A stretch of 64,000 nucleotides of DNA from Hyphomonas oceanitis SCH89 (GCF_000685295.1 NZ_ARYL01000004.1:120688-184687); one strand, 5' to 3'. Shown: positions 17,204-25,554, counted from the stretch's first letter. Notes: generated from the letters alone by a model not told the origin. Made by a program: numbers and translations.

Positions 17204-17351
17204 AGGGATATAAAGGCTTTCGGGAGGAGGAATTAGGTGTCTGGCGCGCCCCCTAGCCGAACATGGAGCTTTTGACCATGGGGGATGGGCAGGATTGCCA
17301 ACGCCGGGTAAGGAATTCCCTTCTTTTGGCAAACCGATAGTGTCCCATTCC

Positions 17352-18266
17352 ATGACAAACTCCAATGACATGCCGCTGGCGGCAAAACCCCTTGATCGCG
17401 CGGCACACAGGCGGACGGACGAAGCCTGGCTGGAAAAGGCCATGCAGGATGACGCATCTCTTTACTTCCTGATGCGGGCTGGCGAACCCTTCCTGGAAAA
17501 GCGCGGCCTGTTCTGGATGGGACCGGAAGCGCGCAAACTTTCCCCGGGATCGCCCGTTCTGTTCATGGGCGAAGACAAGACCGGCGCACCGGTGTTCGCA
17601 ATGAACCTGCCGGAGCGGTTTGACGTCGCCGCATCGCTGATTGCTGGTACGGGCGAATTCAAGGATTTCCGTGCGGCAGTGGGTGCCATGGCCGAGATGG
17701 AAGCCAATCTCGCCTCGACGGCGCGCAGCCTGTTTGCCTGGCATTCGAGCCATGGCTTTTGCGCGAAGTGTGGCGGCGTGGTCGGCATTGTCGACGCAGG
17801 CTGGAAGAGCCAGTGTCAGGCGTGCGGGACAGAGCACTTTCCGCGCACGGACCCGGTCGCCATCATGCTGGCCGTGAAAGACGGGAAATGCCTGATCGGA
17901 CGCCAGGCGATGTGGCCGGCGGGATTCATGTCGTGCCTCGCGGGCTTCTGCGAACCGGGCGAGACGATCGAGCAGGCCGCAGCGCGCGAACTGTTTGAGG
18001 AGGCGGGTATCAAATGTGATCCGGCGAGCGCTGAATACGTCGCGTGCCAGCCCTGGCCTTTCGCATCTTCACTCATGGTGGGGCTCATTCTTGAAGCGGA
18101 AACAACGGAAATAACGGTCGACAAAACGGAGCTCGATGAAGCCCGATGGATCACACGCGCCGAAGCACGTGAAATTCTTTCCGGAAAACATTCTGAACTT
18201 TATGCGCCGCCGCCGATGGCCATTGCGCATCATATACTGAAGACTTGGGCTCTCCGCGACGAATAA
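17352..18266 (+). CDS. nudC: NADH pyrophosphatase / deNADding Nudix hydrolase
   Basis: The ATG at 17352 gives 304 aa. A zinc site is formed by C137, C140, C155 and C158. The Nudix box spans G198 to I220 (pattern G-x5-E-x7-REL-x-EE-x-G-I). The NADH-pyrophosphatase signature follows as CQPWPFASS at 232-240, slightly off the usual SQPWPFPxS. NudC splits NAD(H) into NMN(H) and AMP and removes NAD caps from RNA. It is divergent from typA with about 150 bp between. Confidence 0.93.
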   Translation: MTNSNDMPLAAKPLDRAAHRRTDEAWLEKAMQDDASLYFLMRAGEPFLEKRGLFWMGPEARKLSPGSPVLFMGEDKTGAPVFAMNLPERFDVAASLIAGTGEFKDFRAAVGAMAEMEANLASTARSLFAWHSSHGFCAKCGGVVGIVDAGWKSQCQACGTEHFPRTDPVAIMLAVKDGKCLIGRQAMWPAGFMSCLAGFCEPGETIEQAAARELFEEAGIKCDPASAEYVACQPWPFASSLMVGLILEAETTEITVDKTELDEARWITRAEAREILSGKHSELYAPPPMAIAHHILKTWALRDE

Positions 18267-18370
18267 ACGTACACGGATGTTCGTCTCGCGCTCGCGTCTC
18301 AGGTGAAAATCAAGAGTTGATTTCCCGCGAATCACAATATTATTGGCTCGCCACTGACAGGAGATTGGAA

Positions 18371-18637
18371 ATGGCGACTGCAACGAAAAAACCGGCCGCA
18401 AAAAAACCGGCCGCAAAACCAGCAGCAAAAAAGCCGGCCGCTAAGCCAGCCGTAAAAGCTGCGACCAAGACCGCTGCTAAACCAGCCGCGAAAAAGCCGG
18501 CTGCAAAGCCAGCCGTGAAAAAACCGGCCGCGAAGCCTGCTGCGAAAGCCGCTGCGAAGCCTGCCGTGAAAAAAGCTGCTGCGAAACCAGCCGCGAAAAA
18601 GCCAGCCGCGAAAAAGCCGGCCGCCAAAAAGAAATAA
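18371..18637 (+). CDS. Histone H1-like Lys/Ala/Pro repeat protein
   Basis: After MATAT the 88-aa protein consists almost wholly of KKPAAK-, KPAAKKPA- and KPAVK-type repeats and ends in KKPAAKKK. AGGAG seven bases before the ATG supports this start. The composition (Lys, Ala, Pro, a few Val and Thr) matches bacterial H1-like proteins and the tails of AlgP or mycobacterial HU, which bind DNA or RNA without sequence specificity. A strong terminator follows 24 bp after the stop, so it is monocistronic. No globular domain is present. The low-complexity frame on the opposite strand is a shadow. Confidence 0.8.
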   Translation: MATATKKPAAKKPAAKPAAKKPAAKPAVKAATKTAAKPAAKKPAAKPAVKKPAAKPAAKAAAKPAVKKAAAKPAAKKPAAKKPAAKKK

Positions 18638-18660
18638 GTCTACGGACGATAATTCGAGAA

Positions 18661-18689
18661 ACGGGCGAGCGTGTCTCGCCCGTTTTTTT
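18661..18689 (+). terminator. Intrinsic terminator of the H1-like gene
   Basis: A perfect 9-bp stem ACGGGCGAG-CGTGT-CTCGCCCGT is followed by a run of T residues, the best terminator in the window. Confidence 0.88.
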
Positions 18690-18718
18690 ATGCGTTTTCA
18701 AAGCACTGCGCAGATGTG

Positions 18719-18760
18719 CAAAAAAAAGAAGCCCCCGCACTCTCTTGGAGCACGGGGGTC
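18719..18760 (-). terminator. Intrinsic terminator of the outer-membrane barrel gene
   Basis: On the minus strand a hairpin closed by CCCCCG/CGGGGG with an inner CTC/GAG pair is followed by CTTCTTTTTTTT. It lies about 60 bp past the stop at 18818 and back to back with the previous terminator. Confidence 0.75.
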
Positions 18761-18817
18761 GTCCTGCCTTGCGGTCAATTCAAGGGCTGCCCACGCGGCC
18801 GGACCCTTTCGCCCTGA

Positions 18818-19330
18818 CTAGAATTTCAGGACATAGGCCACGTCGATCACGTCGACCGAGTCGTCATAGTCCAGATAAGTATAGCCAACGCGCACGCCCT
18901 GGTTCGGGGCGAAATAATAGTCGCCACCGATGCCCAGCGCAGCAGCATCATCGTCGGCGGAAGCCGAGACGCCGCCAGCGGATGCCTTGATTTCCGTGCT
19001 CACGTAACCGACGCGACCGAACACGTCGGCTTTCTCGGAAAACGGGATCCGGCCCACGGCATATGCGCCGTAGGAATTTTCCAGTTCAACGTTCACATCG
19101 ACGCCAGCAATCGAGGTGGACTCGTCGGCGACGCCGATTGCGCCCTCGATTTCGGCACCGAGGAATTCGTTGAAGTTGTAGCCTCCACGCAGCTGGATGG
19201 CGCCAAGGTCGGCATCATCGGCGCTGTAGTTTCCATAACCGAACGTGCCGTAAAAACCCTGCTCCTGCGCGAGGGCGGGAGTAGCGGCGAGAGCAGCGAT
19301 CGTCAGGGCCGTGGTGAGTGCAAGTTTCAT
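18818..19330 (-). CDS. Small outer-membrane beta-barrel protein
   Basis: The 170-aa protein has a signal peptide (MKLALTTALTIAALAATPALA, cut after residue 21 or 22). About eight amphipathic strands follow (GFYGTFGYGNYS, IQLRGGYNFNEFLGAEIEGAIG, YGAYAVGRIPF, ADVFGRVGYV, ALGIGGDYYF, GVRVGYTYLDY), and it ends in VLKF with the terminal Phe needed for barrel assembly. This is the OmpA-barrel/OmpX-like pattern. It is probably structural or an adhesin; the function is not known. Monocistronic. Confidence 0.82.
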   Translation of the reverse strand: MKLALTTALTIAALAATPALAQEQGFYGTFGYGNYSADDADLGAIQLRGGYNFNEFLGAEIEGAIGVADESTSIAGVDVNVELENSYGAYAVGRIPFSEKADVFGRVGYVSTEIKASAGGVSASADDDAAALGIGGDYYFAPNQGVRVGYTYLDYDDSVDVIDVAYVLKF

Positions 19331-19560
19331 GGGAGGTATTTCCTTATGTTGATCCCGTCTCCGGGAACCCGAAATCTAGCGATTGATTGTGGCAAGGTGC
19401 GTGAATTCCGATTCATGTTTGCATACGGCCAAAGTGTGTGGCCGGCGTGCAACGCCCCTGAATCGGCGCCTTGGGAATACAGGAAAAAACACGTCGCCCG
19501 CCCTCGGAATGAGAGCGGGCGACGGTAAAAATACGATTCAGATGTGTGGCAAAACCTGCC
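19331..19560. other. Intergenic region with a bidirectional hairpin
   Basis: I see no gene. The left part is the promoter region of the barrel gene; the right part holds the terminator of the YHS-domain gene. Confidence 0.5.
19483..19524 (-). terminator. Intrinsic terminator of the YHS-domain gene
   Basis: A 14-bp near-perfect stem (CGTCGCCCGCTCTC pairing with GAGGGCGGGCGACG, read on the minus strand) is followed by TGTTTTTTCC. Confidence 0.8.
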
Positions 19561-20016
19561 TTAATGGTTAAGCGCAGACCATTCCGCATCGGCCTTGGAA
19601 ACGAAGCCCGGAATGTCCGCATTCCATTTACCCTGGATGTCGGAATTGTAATTCAGATAGAGCTTGCCATCGACGATCTTCCAATAGCGCGCATCGCCTT
19701 TGGCATATTTGCCGTCGGCCATCGCCCAGGCACAGTATCCGCCATATTGCGGCGCATAAGCCTCAGGGTTTGCGAGAAAGGCATCGCGATGCTCGGCATT
19801 GGTGAACTGGAAGGTCGCGCCCTTGTAGTCAGTCGTGAAATCCTTCGACCCCTTGGCGGGCGCGCCGGTCTCGAAATAAGCGACAGGATCGTATCCCTGC
19901 AGCGCCGTGGTCGAGAAACGGCCCGTGTAGATGGCCGGTTCGGCCGAGGCGATTGGGGCATATATCGCAGGTGCAAGGAGCAGCGCAGCGACGAAGAGCG
20001 TGGAACGGAATTTCAT
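19561..20016 (-). CDS. Exported YHS-domain protein
   Basis: The ATG at 20016 gives 151 aa with a signal peptide (MKFRSTLFVAALLLAPAIYAPIASA). The YHS region is LQGYDPVAYFETGAPAKGSKDFTTDYKGATFQFTNAEHRDAFLANPEAYAPQYGGYCAWA in order, with the conserved single Cys. YHS domains bind metals or small ligands; secreted forms of this layout are common next to DoxX-like genes in Caulobacterales. The role is unknown. It is separated from the upstream DoxX-like gene by a large nested hairpin. Confidence 0.85.
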   Translation of the reverse strand: MKFRSTLFVAALLLAPAIYAPIASAEPAIYTGRFSTTALQGYDPVAYFETGAPAKGSKDFTTDYKGATFQFTNAEHRDAFLANPEAYAPQYGGYCAWAMADGKYAKGDARYWKIVDGKLYLNYNSDIQGKWNADIPGFVSKADAEWSALNH

Positions 20017-20037
20017 AAGGCACCCATGGTCTGGATT

Positions 20038-20113
20038 AAAAAAAGGGGTCGCCGGGGCGGAGAGCGAACGAGGCAGGAAGGGGCGATGCCTCGCCAACAT
20101 ATCCCCGGCGACC
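20038..20113 (-). terminator. Large nested hairpin terminator between the DoxX-like and YHS genes
   Basis: Outer arms GGTCGCCGGGG (20047-20057) and CCCCGGCGACC (20103-20113) are perfect 11-bp complements. Inside them lies a second inverted repeat, CGAGGCA (20069-20075) with TGCCTCG (20087-20093). On the minus strand the structure ends in CCCCTTTTTTT just before the YHS gene. It could stop most DoxX-like transcripts, or act as an attenuator for the YHS gene. Confidence 0.65.
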
Positions 20114-20123
20114 AGGCAGGAAC

Positions 20124-20654
20124 TCAGACAGCTTTCGCCTGAGTTCCTGTAACGTGTGATGACGGGCCGCGCGCCCCTCTGGGAAGAATGGCATCGCGGA
20201 TGCCGCCAAGAATCCTGAACAGCGTCTCGCGCCTGAAGATGAGCAGGGCCAGTGACCCCAGCCAGACAGTGACGGCCATGGCGAACAGGCCGCCGCCGTC
20301 ATTGTTGGGATCAATGCCCAGCGGCGTGAACAGGTGGAAGCTGACCGCGCCGCTCATGACTGCGACGGCAATCAGGGCAGCCAGTGTTTGAAGGCGGCGC
20401 AAGGCCGGGACAAGACCGAGTAGGAAAAGTGTCGAGGCCACTAGCTCGGCGGAGCCAATCACGTACTGGCTGAAAAGGCCGGTCTGCCCGAACAGGCCCC
20501 CTGCCCCGAAACTGGCCGCCCATGCATCCAGCCGGCCGAAGATGACCTGCGTTTCGACAGCATTGGTGAACTTGTAGCGAAGGCTATCGAGGAACACCGC
20601 CGCAGCGATGAGGCTGAAAACAATCGGTGCGTATGTCTTTATCCTGTCGAGCAT
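20124..20654 (-). CDS. DoxX-like membrane protein
   Basis: The 176-aa protein has four hydrophobic helices (about 8-24, 65-85, 92-108 and 120-140). It shows the DoxX-like features LRYKFTNAVETQVIF and a GSAELVASTLFLLGLVPALRRL segment. DoxX-like proteins are associated with redox and membrane stress functions, but this branch has no assigned reaction. It lies upstream of the YHS gene on the same strand. Confidence 0.65.
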   Translation of the reverse strand: MLDRIKTYAPIVFSLIAAAVFLDSLRYKFTNAVETQVIFGRLDAWAASFGAGGLFGQTGLFSQYVIGSAELVASTLFLLGLVPALRRLQTLAALIAVAVMSGAVSFHLFTPLGIDPNNDGGGLFAMAVTVWLGSLALLIFRRETLFRILGGIRDAILPRGARGPSSHVTGTQAKAV

Positions 20655-20787
20655 TTGCGCGTCCCTCTCCTTGTTTATGAACGCAATGTCTCACGGGAGG
20701 CCGCCGCATGACAAAGCAAACCGGTGTAACGCGGGCCCACAATTCCGTGAGCGGCCCATTACCGGTTGTGAAGTATGCGACCCACGC

Positions 20788-21360
20788 CTAACCCGCGAAG
20801 CAGGCCCGCGTGCACGGTGCCCAGGCAAAGGGTTTGTAGGCCTTATTGAGCGGCGTTTCGGCGACATGGTTGGTGTAATTTGAGATCGTCTTCAGGGAGA
20901 CGCCAAGAATGACGGCCAGAATATCCGCCTTGTCCCAGCCGGCATTCAGAAAGACCGACACTTCCGTATCGGATACGAAGCCACGCTGACGCACCATGCG
21001 GCGCGTAAAGACACGCAATGCATCCAGACGGGCATCTGCAATGGCCTGATTGCTTCTGACCGCATCAATCACTGCCGGATCGAGCCCCGCCTTTAATGCG
21101 GCTGCGGAATGGGCCGCGACACAGAAGTGGCACGCATTCTCGATGCTGACCGTGAGCAAGACCACCTGACGCGCAAGCGGATCCAAGCCTGAGTGCTCAA
21201 AACTTTTCGACAGGGAGAGGTACCCCTCCAGCGCTGCGGGGTTTTCGGCCAGAACGCCCAGCATGTTGGGGATCATGCCATAGGTTTTATTTACCCCAGC
21301 AAGCGTATCCCTCGCGGCAGATGGCGCCGTGGTCTCGTCATGTATCTTCAGGTCACTCAT
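20788..21360 (-). CDS. AhpD/carboxymuconolactone decarboxylase-like protein
   Basis: The start MSDLKIHDE at 21360 gives 190 aa. The AhpD-type redox motif is ENACHFCVAAHS, with the CxxC pair and distal His, preceded by VVLLTVSIE. Such proteins act as thiol peroxidase partners or alkylhydroperoxidases. The gene is divergent from a LysR regulator across 136 bp, which suggests LysR control, perhaps by oxidative or electrophile stress. Confidence 0.85.
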   Translation of the reverse strand: MSDLKIHDETTAPSAARDTLAGVNKTYGMIPNMLGVLAENPAALEGYLSLSKSFEHSGLDPLARQVVLLTVSIENACHFCVAAHSAAALKAGLDPAVIDAVRSNQAIADARLDALRVFTRRMVRQRGFVSDTEVSVFLNAGWDKADILAVILGVSLKTISNYTNHVAETPLNKAYKPFAWAPCTRACFAG

Positions 21361-21496
21361 GGGGTGGCTTTCCTGGATCAATCACCGGACGGAGAGATGT
21401 CCGTCCCTGTTCGTGAAGGATTTAGGCGGTTTTGCCCTTCGCAGAACGCCGAGAGACCCCATATGCTTCATTCTGAATACGCATAGGAGGCCCGGG

Positions 21497-22390
21497 GTGG
21501 ACCGAATTGATGCCATGCGCCTGTTCATTCGCGTTGCGGATGCTGGCAGTTTTTCCAAGGCAGCGAGTGATCTCGGCCTCGGCCAACCGACCGTTTCCCG
21601 GCGGATACAGGACCTTGAAGCCACGCTGGATGCCGCGCTCTTCATGCGCACGACCCGCTCGCTGAGCCTGACAGAGGCGGGCGAGCGTTTCTACAAGCGC
21701 GCCGGCGACATCCTGGCCGACTTCGACGATGCGGAAGCCGAAGCGCGCGGGCTGGACCATGAGCCGGTTGGCCTGCTGCGGATTTCCTGCGTCTCGTCCA
21801 TGGCGCGCCTGGTGATCGGGCCGCGGATTGCGAGCTTCATGAAGCTCTATCCACATATCCGCGTCGATGTGCTGACCGATGACACCTATACTGATCTCGT
21901 TGGCGAGGGCGTGGATCTCGCCTTCCGGATCGGGACGCTGGTGGATTCCAGCCTCATGGCGAAAAAAGTTGGCGAGGCCCCCCGCGCCCTGTTTGCGGCG
22001 CCGGAATATCTTGAAGCGCGGGGTGTGCCCCAGCATCCGCGCGACCTTAGCCAGCATGACGCTCTCATGTTCCGCCAGACGTCGACAACCGAATGGACAC
22101 TATCTCGCAATGGCGAAACGGAGACGGTTAAAGTAGATGGGCGATTCAAGGCCTCGTCCGGCGACCTGCTGCTACAGGCTGCTCAGAACGGCCTTGGCCT
22201 TTTCCTGGCGGCGAGCTGGCTTGTACATGGATGCGTCAATGACGGCAGCCTTGTGCGCGTTCTGCCGGAATGGACAGCCACGCCAAGCCCGATCCATTGC
22301 GTGTGGACATCCGGCAAACTGCGCGGCAAGGCCAAGCTGTTCGCCGAGCATGTCGCCGACGCGCTGAAATTCGAGACGCCCGTCTGCTAG
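21497..22390 (+). CDS. LysR family transcriptional regulator
   Basis: A GTG start at 21497, six bases after a perfect AGGAGG, gives 297 aa. The helix-turn-helix is MRLFIRVADAGSFSKAASDLGLGQPTVSRRIQDLE. The effector domain begins GLLRISCVSSMARLVIGPRIASFM. It is divergent from the AhpD-like gene, its likely target. The last 4 bases overlap the end of the convergent prephenate dehydratase gene. Confidence 0.92.
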   Translation: MDRIDAMRLFIRVADAGSFSKAASDLGLGQPTVSRRIQDLEATLDAALFMRTTRSLSLTEAGERFYKRAGDILADFDDAEAEARGLDHEPVGLLRISCVSSMARLVIGPRIASFMKLYPHIRVDVLTDDTYTDLVGEGVDLAFRIGTLVDSSLMAKKVGEAPRALFAAPEYLEARGVPQHPRDLSQHDALMFRQTSTTEWTLSRNGETETVKVDGRFKASSGDLLLQAAQNGLGLFLAASWLVHGCVNDGSLVRVLPEWTATPSPIHCVWTSGKLRGKAKLFAEHVADALKFETPVC

Positions 22391-23223
22391 AAACCGAGGG
22401 CCGGCTTGGCGGGGAACACGCCGAGGATCTTCAGCGACTGCGAGAAGAAGCCCAGCTCTTCCAGAGCGATCTGCACCGGACGTTCGTCCGGATGACCTTC
22501 GATTTCTGCGTAGAACTGCGTCGCCGTGAATGAGCCGCCGATCTGGTAGCTCTCCAGCTTGGTCATGTTGATGCCGTTCGTGGCGAAACCGCCCATCACC
22601 TTGTAGAGCGCTGCGGGAATGTTGCGCACTTCGAAGAGGAAAGCGGTCTTCGCAGGCCCCTGCCCTGCTTCGACATCCTTAGCCGTGCGCGACATGATGA
22701 TGAAGCGGGTCGTATTATGGGCCGCGTCCTCGATATCCTCGGCAAGGATGTCCAGACCATACACTTTGGCCGCTAGGCGTGGCGCGATGGCCGCCACGGC
22801 GCGATTACCGGCTTCCGCGACTTCGCGGGCCGCGCCAGCCGTGTCTGCTGCCGTCACAGGCTCGATATTATGAGCCTTCAGGAAGTTCCGGCACTGGCCA
22901 AGGCCCATGATATGGGACCGCGCCTTCCTGATTTCGTCCAGCTTCACGCCCGGCAAGGCCATCAGCTGGAACCGGATGGGCAAATAATGCTCGGCCACGA
23001 TCTGGAGGTTTGTCGTGGGCAACAAATAGTGGATGTCACCCACACGGCCCGCGATCGTGTTTTCCACCGGAATCATGGCTAATTCGGCTTCCCCCTTCTC
23101 CACAGCGGTGAAGCAGTCCTCGAACGTACGGCAGGGGAGCGGCGTCAGGCGCGGGTAGGCCTCGTTGCACGCGATGTGGGAATTTGCGCCTGGTTCGCCC
23201 TGATACGCGATGTGATTGGCCAT
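22387..23223 (-). CDS. pheA: Prephenate dehydratase
   Basis: The 278-aa single-function enzyme converts prephenate to phenylpyruvate in phenylalanine synthesis. Catalytic-domain marks are IAYQGEPGANSHIA, MIPVENTIAGRVGDIHYLL and the substrate-binding AAHNTTRFIIM. The regulatory ACT domain follows at about 190-270 with KLESYQIGGSF in place of the usual ESRP loop, which still suggests phenylalanine feedback. There is no chorismate mutase domain. It is transcribed alone, divergent from the cytochrome gene. Confidence 0.94.
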   Translation of the reverse strand: MANHIAYQGEPGANSHIACNEAYPRLTPLPCRTFEDCFTAVEKGEAELAMIPVENTIAGRVGDIHYLLPTTNLQIVAEHYLPIRFQLMALPGVKLDEIRKARSHIMGLGQCRNFLKAHNIEPVTAADTAGAAREVAEAGNRAVAAIAPRLAAKVYGLDILAEDIEDAAHNTTRFIIMSRTAKDVEAGQGPAKTAFLFEVRNIPAALYKVMGGFATNGINMTKLESYQIGGSFTATQFYAEIEGHPDERPVQIALEELGFFSQSLKILGVFPAKPALGF

Positions 23224-23378
23224 TCAGCGTCCTTTTTAACCTTCTGTGCATGCGTCGGATCGCCGCGACGAAAGGAGAAGCGCCCCTTCCTCACAGCCTT
23301 TATGTTGTCTGCACTCCGTTAGCGTGCCAAAAGGCGCGCGCCAAGACACATGACAGATAGATTCGAAGGAATGCCCCA

Positions 23379-24167
23379 ATGGGAGAACTCGGTCTCAACA
23401 AGATCCTCGGCGCGTTGCTCGCCACCGCGCTCGGCCTGATGGCCCTGCACCAGCTTTCGGCCATCGTGTTCAACCACGGTGGCGGTGGCCATCATGGGGA
23501 AGAACACGCTGAAGCGACCTCCCTGAGCGAGCAAATGTGCACCAAGTACGCCTATTGTATCGATGTTGCCGATGCTGGCGGCGGTGCTGAAGCCGAAGAA
23601 GAGGTGTTCGACCTCGGTGCAGCGCTTGCCGCTGCTGACCCTTCCAAAGGCGAGCGCGTCTTCAAAGCCCAGTGTACCACCTGCCACAACATCACGGACG
23701 GCGGCGCCAATGGCACCGGACCGAACCTGCACGGCGTTGTCGGCGCCTCCAAGGCGGCACACCCGGGCTTCACCTATTCAGCCGCTCTCTCGGGCCTGGG
23801 TGGCAGCTGGAACTATGAAGACCTGAACCACTGGCTCAACAATCCGGGTGCCTTTGCACGTGGCACGTCCATGTCTTTTGCCGGCCTGCGCCGCGACACT
23901 GACCGCGCCAACGTGATCGCGTACCTTGCAGCGAATTCACCAGGCGCGCCTGCTTTCCCAGCTCCGATGGAAGCCTCGTCCGATGAAGCCGCCCCTGCTG
24001 AAGGTGAAGCGGCTACTGAAGCCGAGGGCGAAGCTGCCCCCGCCGAAGCCGCGCCGACGGAAACCGTTACTGAAGCGGTGACCGAGGATGCAGATGCTGC
24101 GACCGAAACAGATGAGCAAACCTTTACCGAAGACGCACCCACACCGACGGACGAAGAAAACGAGTAG
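23379..24167 (+). CDS. Membrane-anchored class I cytochrome c with acidic tail
   Basis: The 262-aa protein has an N-terminal anchor (about 8-30, uncleaved as in CycM) and a His/Glu-rich linker. A mono-haem domain follows at about 85-190, with C99-x-x-C102-H103 and axial Met165 (GTSMSFAG). It resembles alphaproteobacterial cytochrome c552/CycM, which carries electrons from the bc1 complex to oxidase. Two extras stand out: C54 and C60 in the linker (QMCTKYAYC), and a C-terminal tail of about 65 residues rich in Ala, Glu, Thr and Pro. The tail is probably disordered. Confidence 0.9.
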   Translation: MGELGLNKILGALLATALGLMALHQLSAIVFNHGGGGHHGEEHAEATSLSEQMCTKYAYCIDVADAGGGAEAEEEVFDLGAALAAADPSKGERVFKAQCTTCHNITDGGANGTGPNLHGVVGASKAAHPGFTYSAALSGLGGSWNYEDLNHWLNNPGAFARGTSMSFAGLRRDTDRANVIAYLAANSPGAPAFPAPMEASSDEAAPAEGEAATEAEGEAAPAEAAPTETVTEAVTEDADAATETDEQTFTEDAPTPTDEENE

Positions 24168-24170
24168 GGC

Positions 24171-25016
24171 TCAGGCGCCGGTCTTCCAGACTGGCGTTAT
24201 CCCGCTCTTAGACGAGACATGTATGCGCCGGGCCCCTATGGGCTCGGCGTAATACGTTTTGATACGGGTTATCGCCTGATCGAGCGGTTCACGCGCGACG
24301 GCCATGTGCCAGGCATTCGCGTGCAGAAGGTGATGCGCGTCCGTCATGATGCCGACGTGGCCCTTCCAGAAAACGAGATCGCCGCGCTTGAGGGCGCCTG
24401 AAACTTTCCAGTCGACGATCTCTTCCCCTGCCCAAGCGTATTGCATGTCGCTGTCACGCGGCAGGAGCACGCCCGTCGCCTCAAAGGCCTGCTGTGTGAG
24501 GCCGGTGCAATCGATACCCAGACTGTCGCGTCCACCCCAGCGGTAGGGCGTGTGTAGATAGGTTTCGGCCACGGCAACCGGATCGGCCTCCAGCGTATCC
24601 AAGGGCGCGACATGGTGCGTGTGGAGCCATCCGGCGGCAGATTGGACGTATTGCCCCTCCGTTGCGGTAGGCGACAACAGAGCGCCCCGGCTGAGAACGC
24701 ACTGAACGGGCGCTTTCAGGTCAGGTGCCGCATATGCAAAGGTCCGGAGAGCTGAGATTTTATGGGTAGGTTCTGCGACCTCTTGGGACAGGTCTGATGC
24801 CTTCATCCAGCCGACATAGTGGTCGCGCCGGGACCGCACCTTTGCGTAATCGCCCTGGTGCCCGAAGACGTCAACAATCTCGCCGAACAGGGCCTGCGTG
24901 GCCACCCGCGCTGTCGCATCGGGCCCTTCCAGCAGGTCTGCTGTTCCAACAACTACCTGAAAGGCCTGTGCCTGCCCGTCCGGACGGGCAAGGCGGCTAT
25001 CTGTCAGTTCGGGCAT
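24171..25016 (-). CDS. NlpC/P60 cysteine peptidase with SH3-type domain
   Basis: The 281-aa protein has bacterial SH3-like segments (about 22-80, VVVGTADLLEGP...YVGWMKASDL, and 88-140). The NlpC/P60 catalytic domain follows with C170 (GIDCTGL), H220 (KGHVGIM) and H232 (LLHANAW). Such enzymes cut peptidoglycan stem peptides. I see no signal peptide, so it may act on recycled muropeptides in the cytoplasm. It follows a MarR gene by 23 bp on the same strand, a common pairing in the Caulobacterales. Confidence 0.9.
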   Translation of the reverse strand: MPELTDSRLARPDGQAQAFQVVVGTADLLEGPDATARVATQALFGEIVDVFGHQGDYAKVRSRRDHYVGWMKASDLSQEVAEPTHKISALRTFAYAAPDLKAPVQCVLSRGALLSPTATEGQYVQSAAGWLHTHHVAPLDTLEADPVAVAETYLHTPYRWGGRDSLGIDCTGLTQQAFEATGVLLPRDSDMQYAWAGEEIVDWKVSGALKRGDLVFWKGHVGIMTDAHHLLHANAWHMAVAREPLDQAITRIKTYYAEPIGARRIHVSSKSGITPVWKTGA

Positions 25017-25039
25017 GTTCGGGCCTCGGCAAGCGGCGC

Positions 25040-25429
25040 CTAGGCAGCTGCGGTCGACTTCCCGCCGCGCCGTGGCGTCATGGTTTCGTCAGTTTCGCCT
25101 GAAGCTGCGGCCATAACAAGGCCGGCAAAGGACCGAAGATAGGTCATTCCGGCAGGCGTGCGCTCGATGAAGATGTTCCGGAGGTCATTGTCATCCTTGA
25201 TACGTCGGATGAAATCGAGCCGTGACAGGGTGTCGAGGGCGCGCGTGACGGCCGGTTTGGCAATGTCGAGATGATCGGCCAGTCCGCGAACGGTGTGCGG
25301 GCCGGGAACGAGCGCAATGGTCATGAGGATCGCCTGCTGGCGCGCCGTCAAATCCGGCGCATCCGAGCGCACTGAGGCTGTTACCGCCCGCCGCCAAAGC
25401 TCCAGTCCGCCGCGTTCCGACAATTCCAT
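25040..25429 (-). CDS. MarR-type winged-helix regulator
   Basis: The 129-aa protein has a winged helix (LTARQQAILMTIALVPGPHTVRGLADHLDIAKPAVTRALDTLSRLDFI) and a wing (RRIKDDNDLRNIFIERT). The dimerisation helices are shorter than in full MarR proteins. It is cotranscribed with the peptidoglycan peptidase gene. A GATTCG-N9-CGAATC repeat lies just upstream and may be its own operator. Confidence 0.82.
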   Translation of the reverse strand: MELSERGGLELWRRAVTASVRSDAPDLTARQQAILMTIALVPGPHTVRGLADHLDIAKPAVTRALDTLSRLDFIRRIKDDNDLRNIFIERTPAGMTYLRSFAGLVMAAASGETDETMTPRRGGKSTAAA

Positions 25430-25443
25430 CTACATATCCTCTT

Positions 25444-25464
25444 GATTCGCCTCAGAAACGAATC
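25444..25464. promoter_or_regulatory. Inverted repeat between the MarR and Zur-like genes
   Basis: GATTCG-CCTCAGAAA-CGAATC lies 15 bp upstream of the MarR start. It is a plausible MarR operator, unproven. Arms containing GATTC/GAATC are also CcrM methylation sites (GANTC). Confidence 0.4.
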
Positions 25465-25554
25465 TCGGGTGATTTGCAAAGGTCGTCCAGACCGGAAACA
25501 GGCGTTAACCGCTTGCCTCTTCACATTGGCACCAAAACACACGACATTGCGCGC

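Noticed and set aside
15959..17236. A 425-codon open frame antisense to typA
   Set aside because: It is a shadow of the TypA codons, with repetitive Arg/Val/Asp-rich composition and no family resemblance.
18340..18627. Low-complexity Phe/Ala/Gly frame antisense to the H1-like gene
   Set aside because: It is the reverse complement of the Lys/Ala/Pro repeats and has no start signal.
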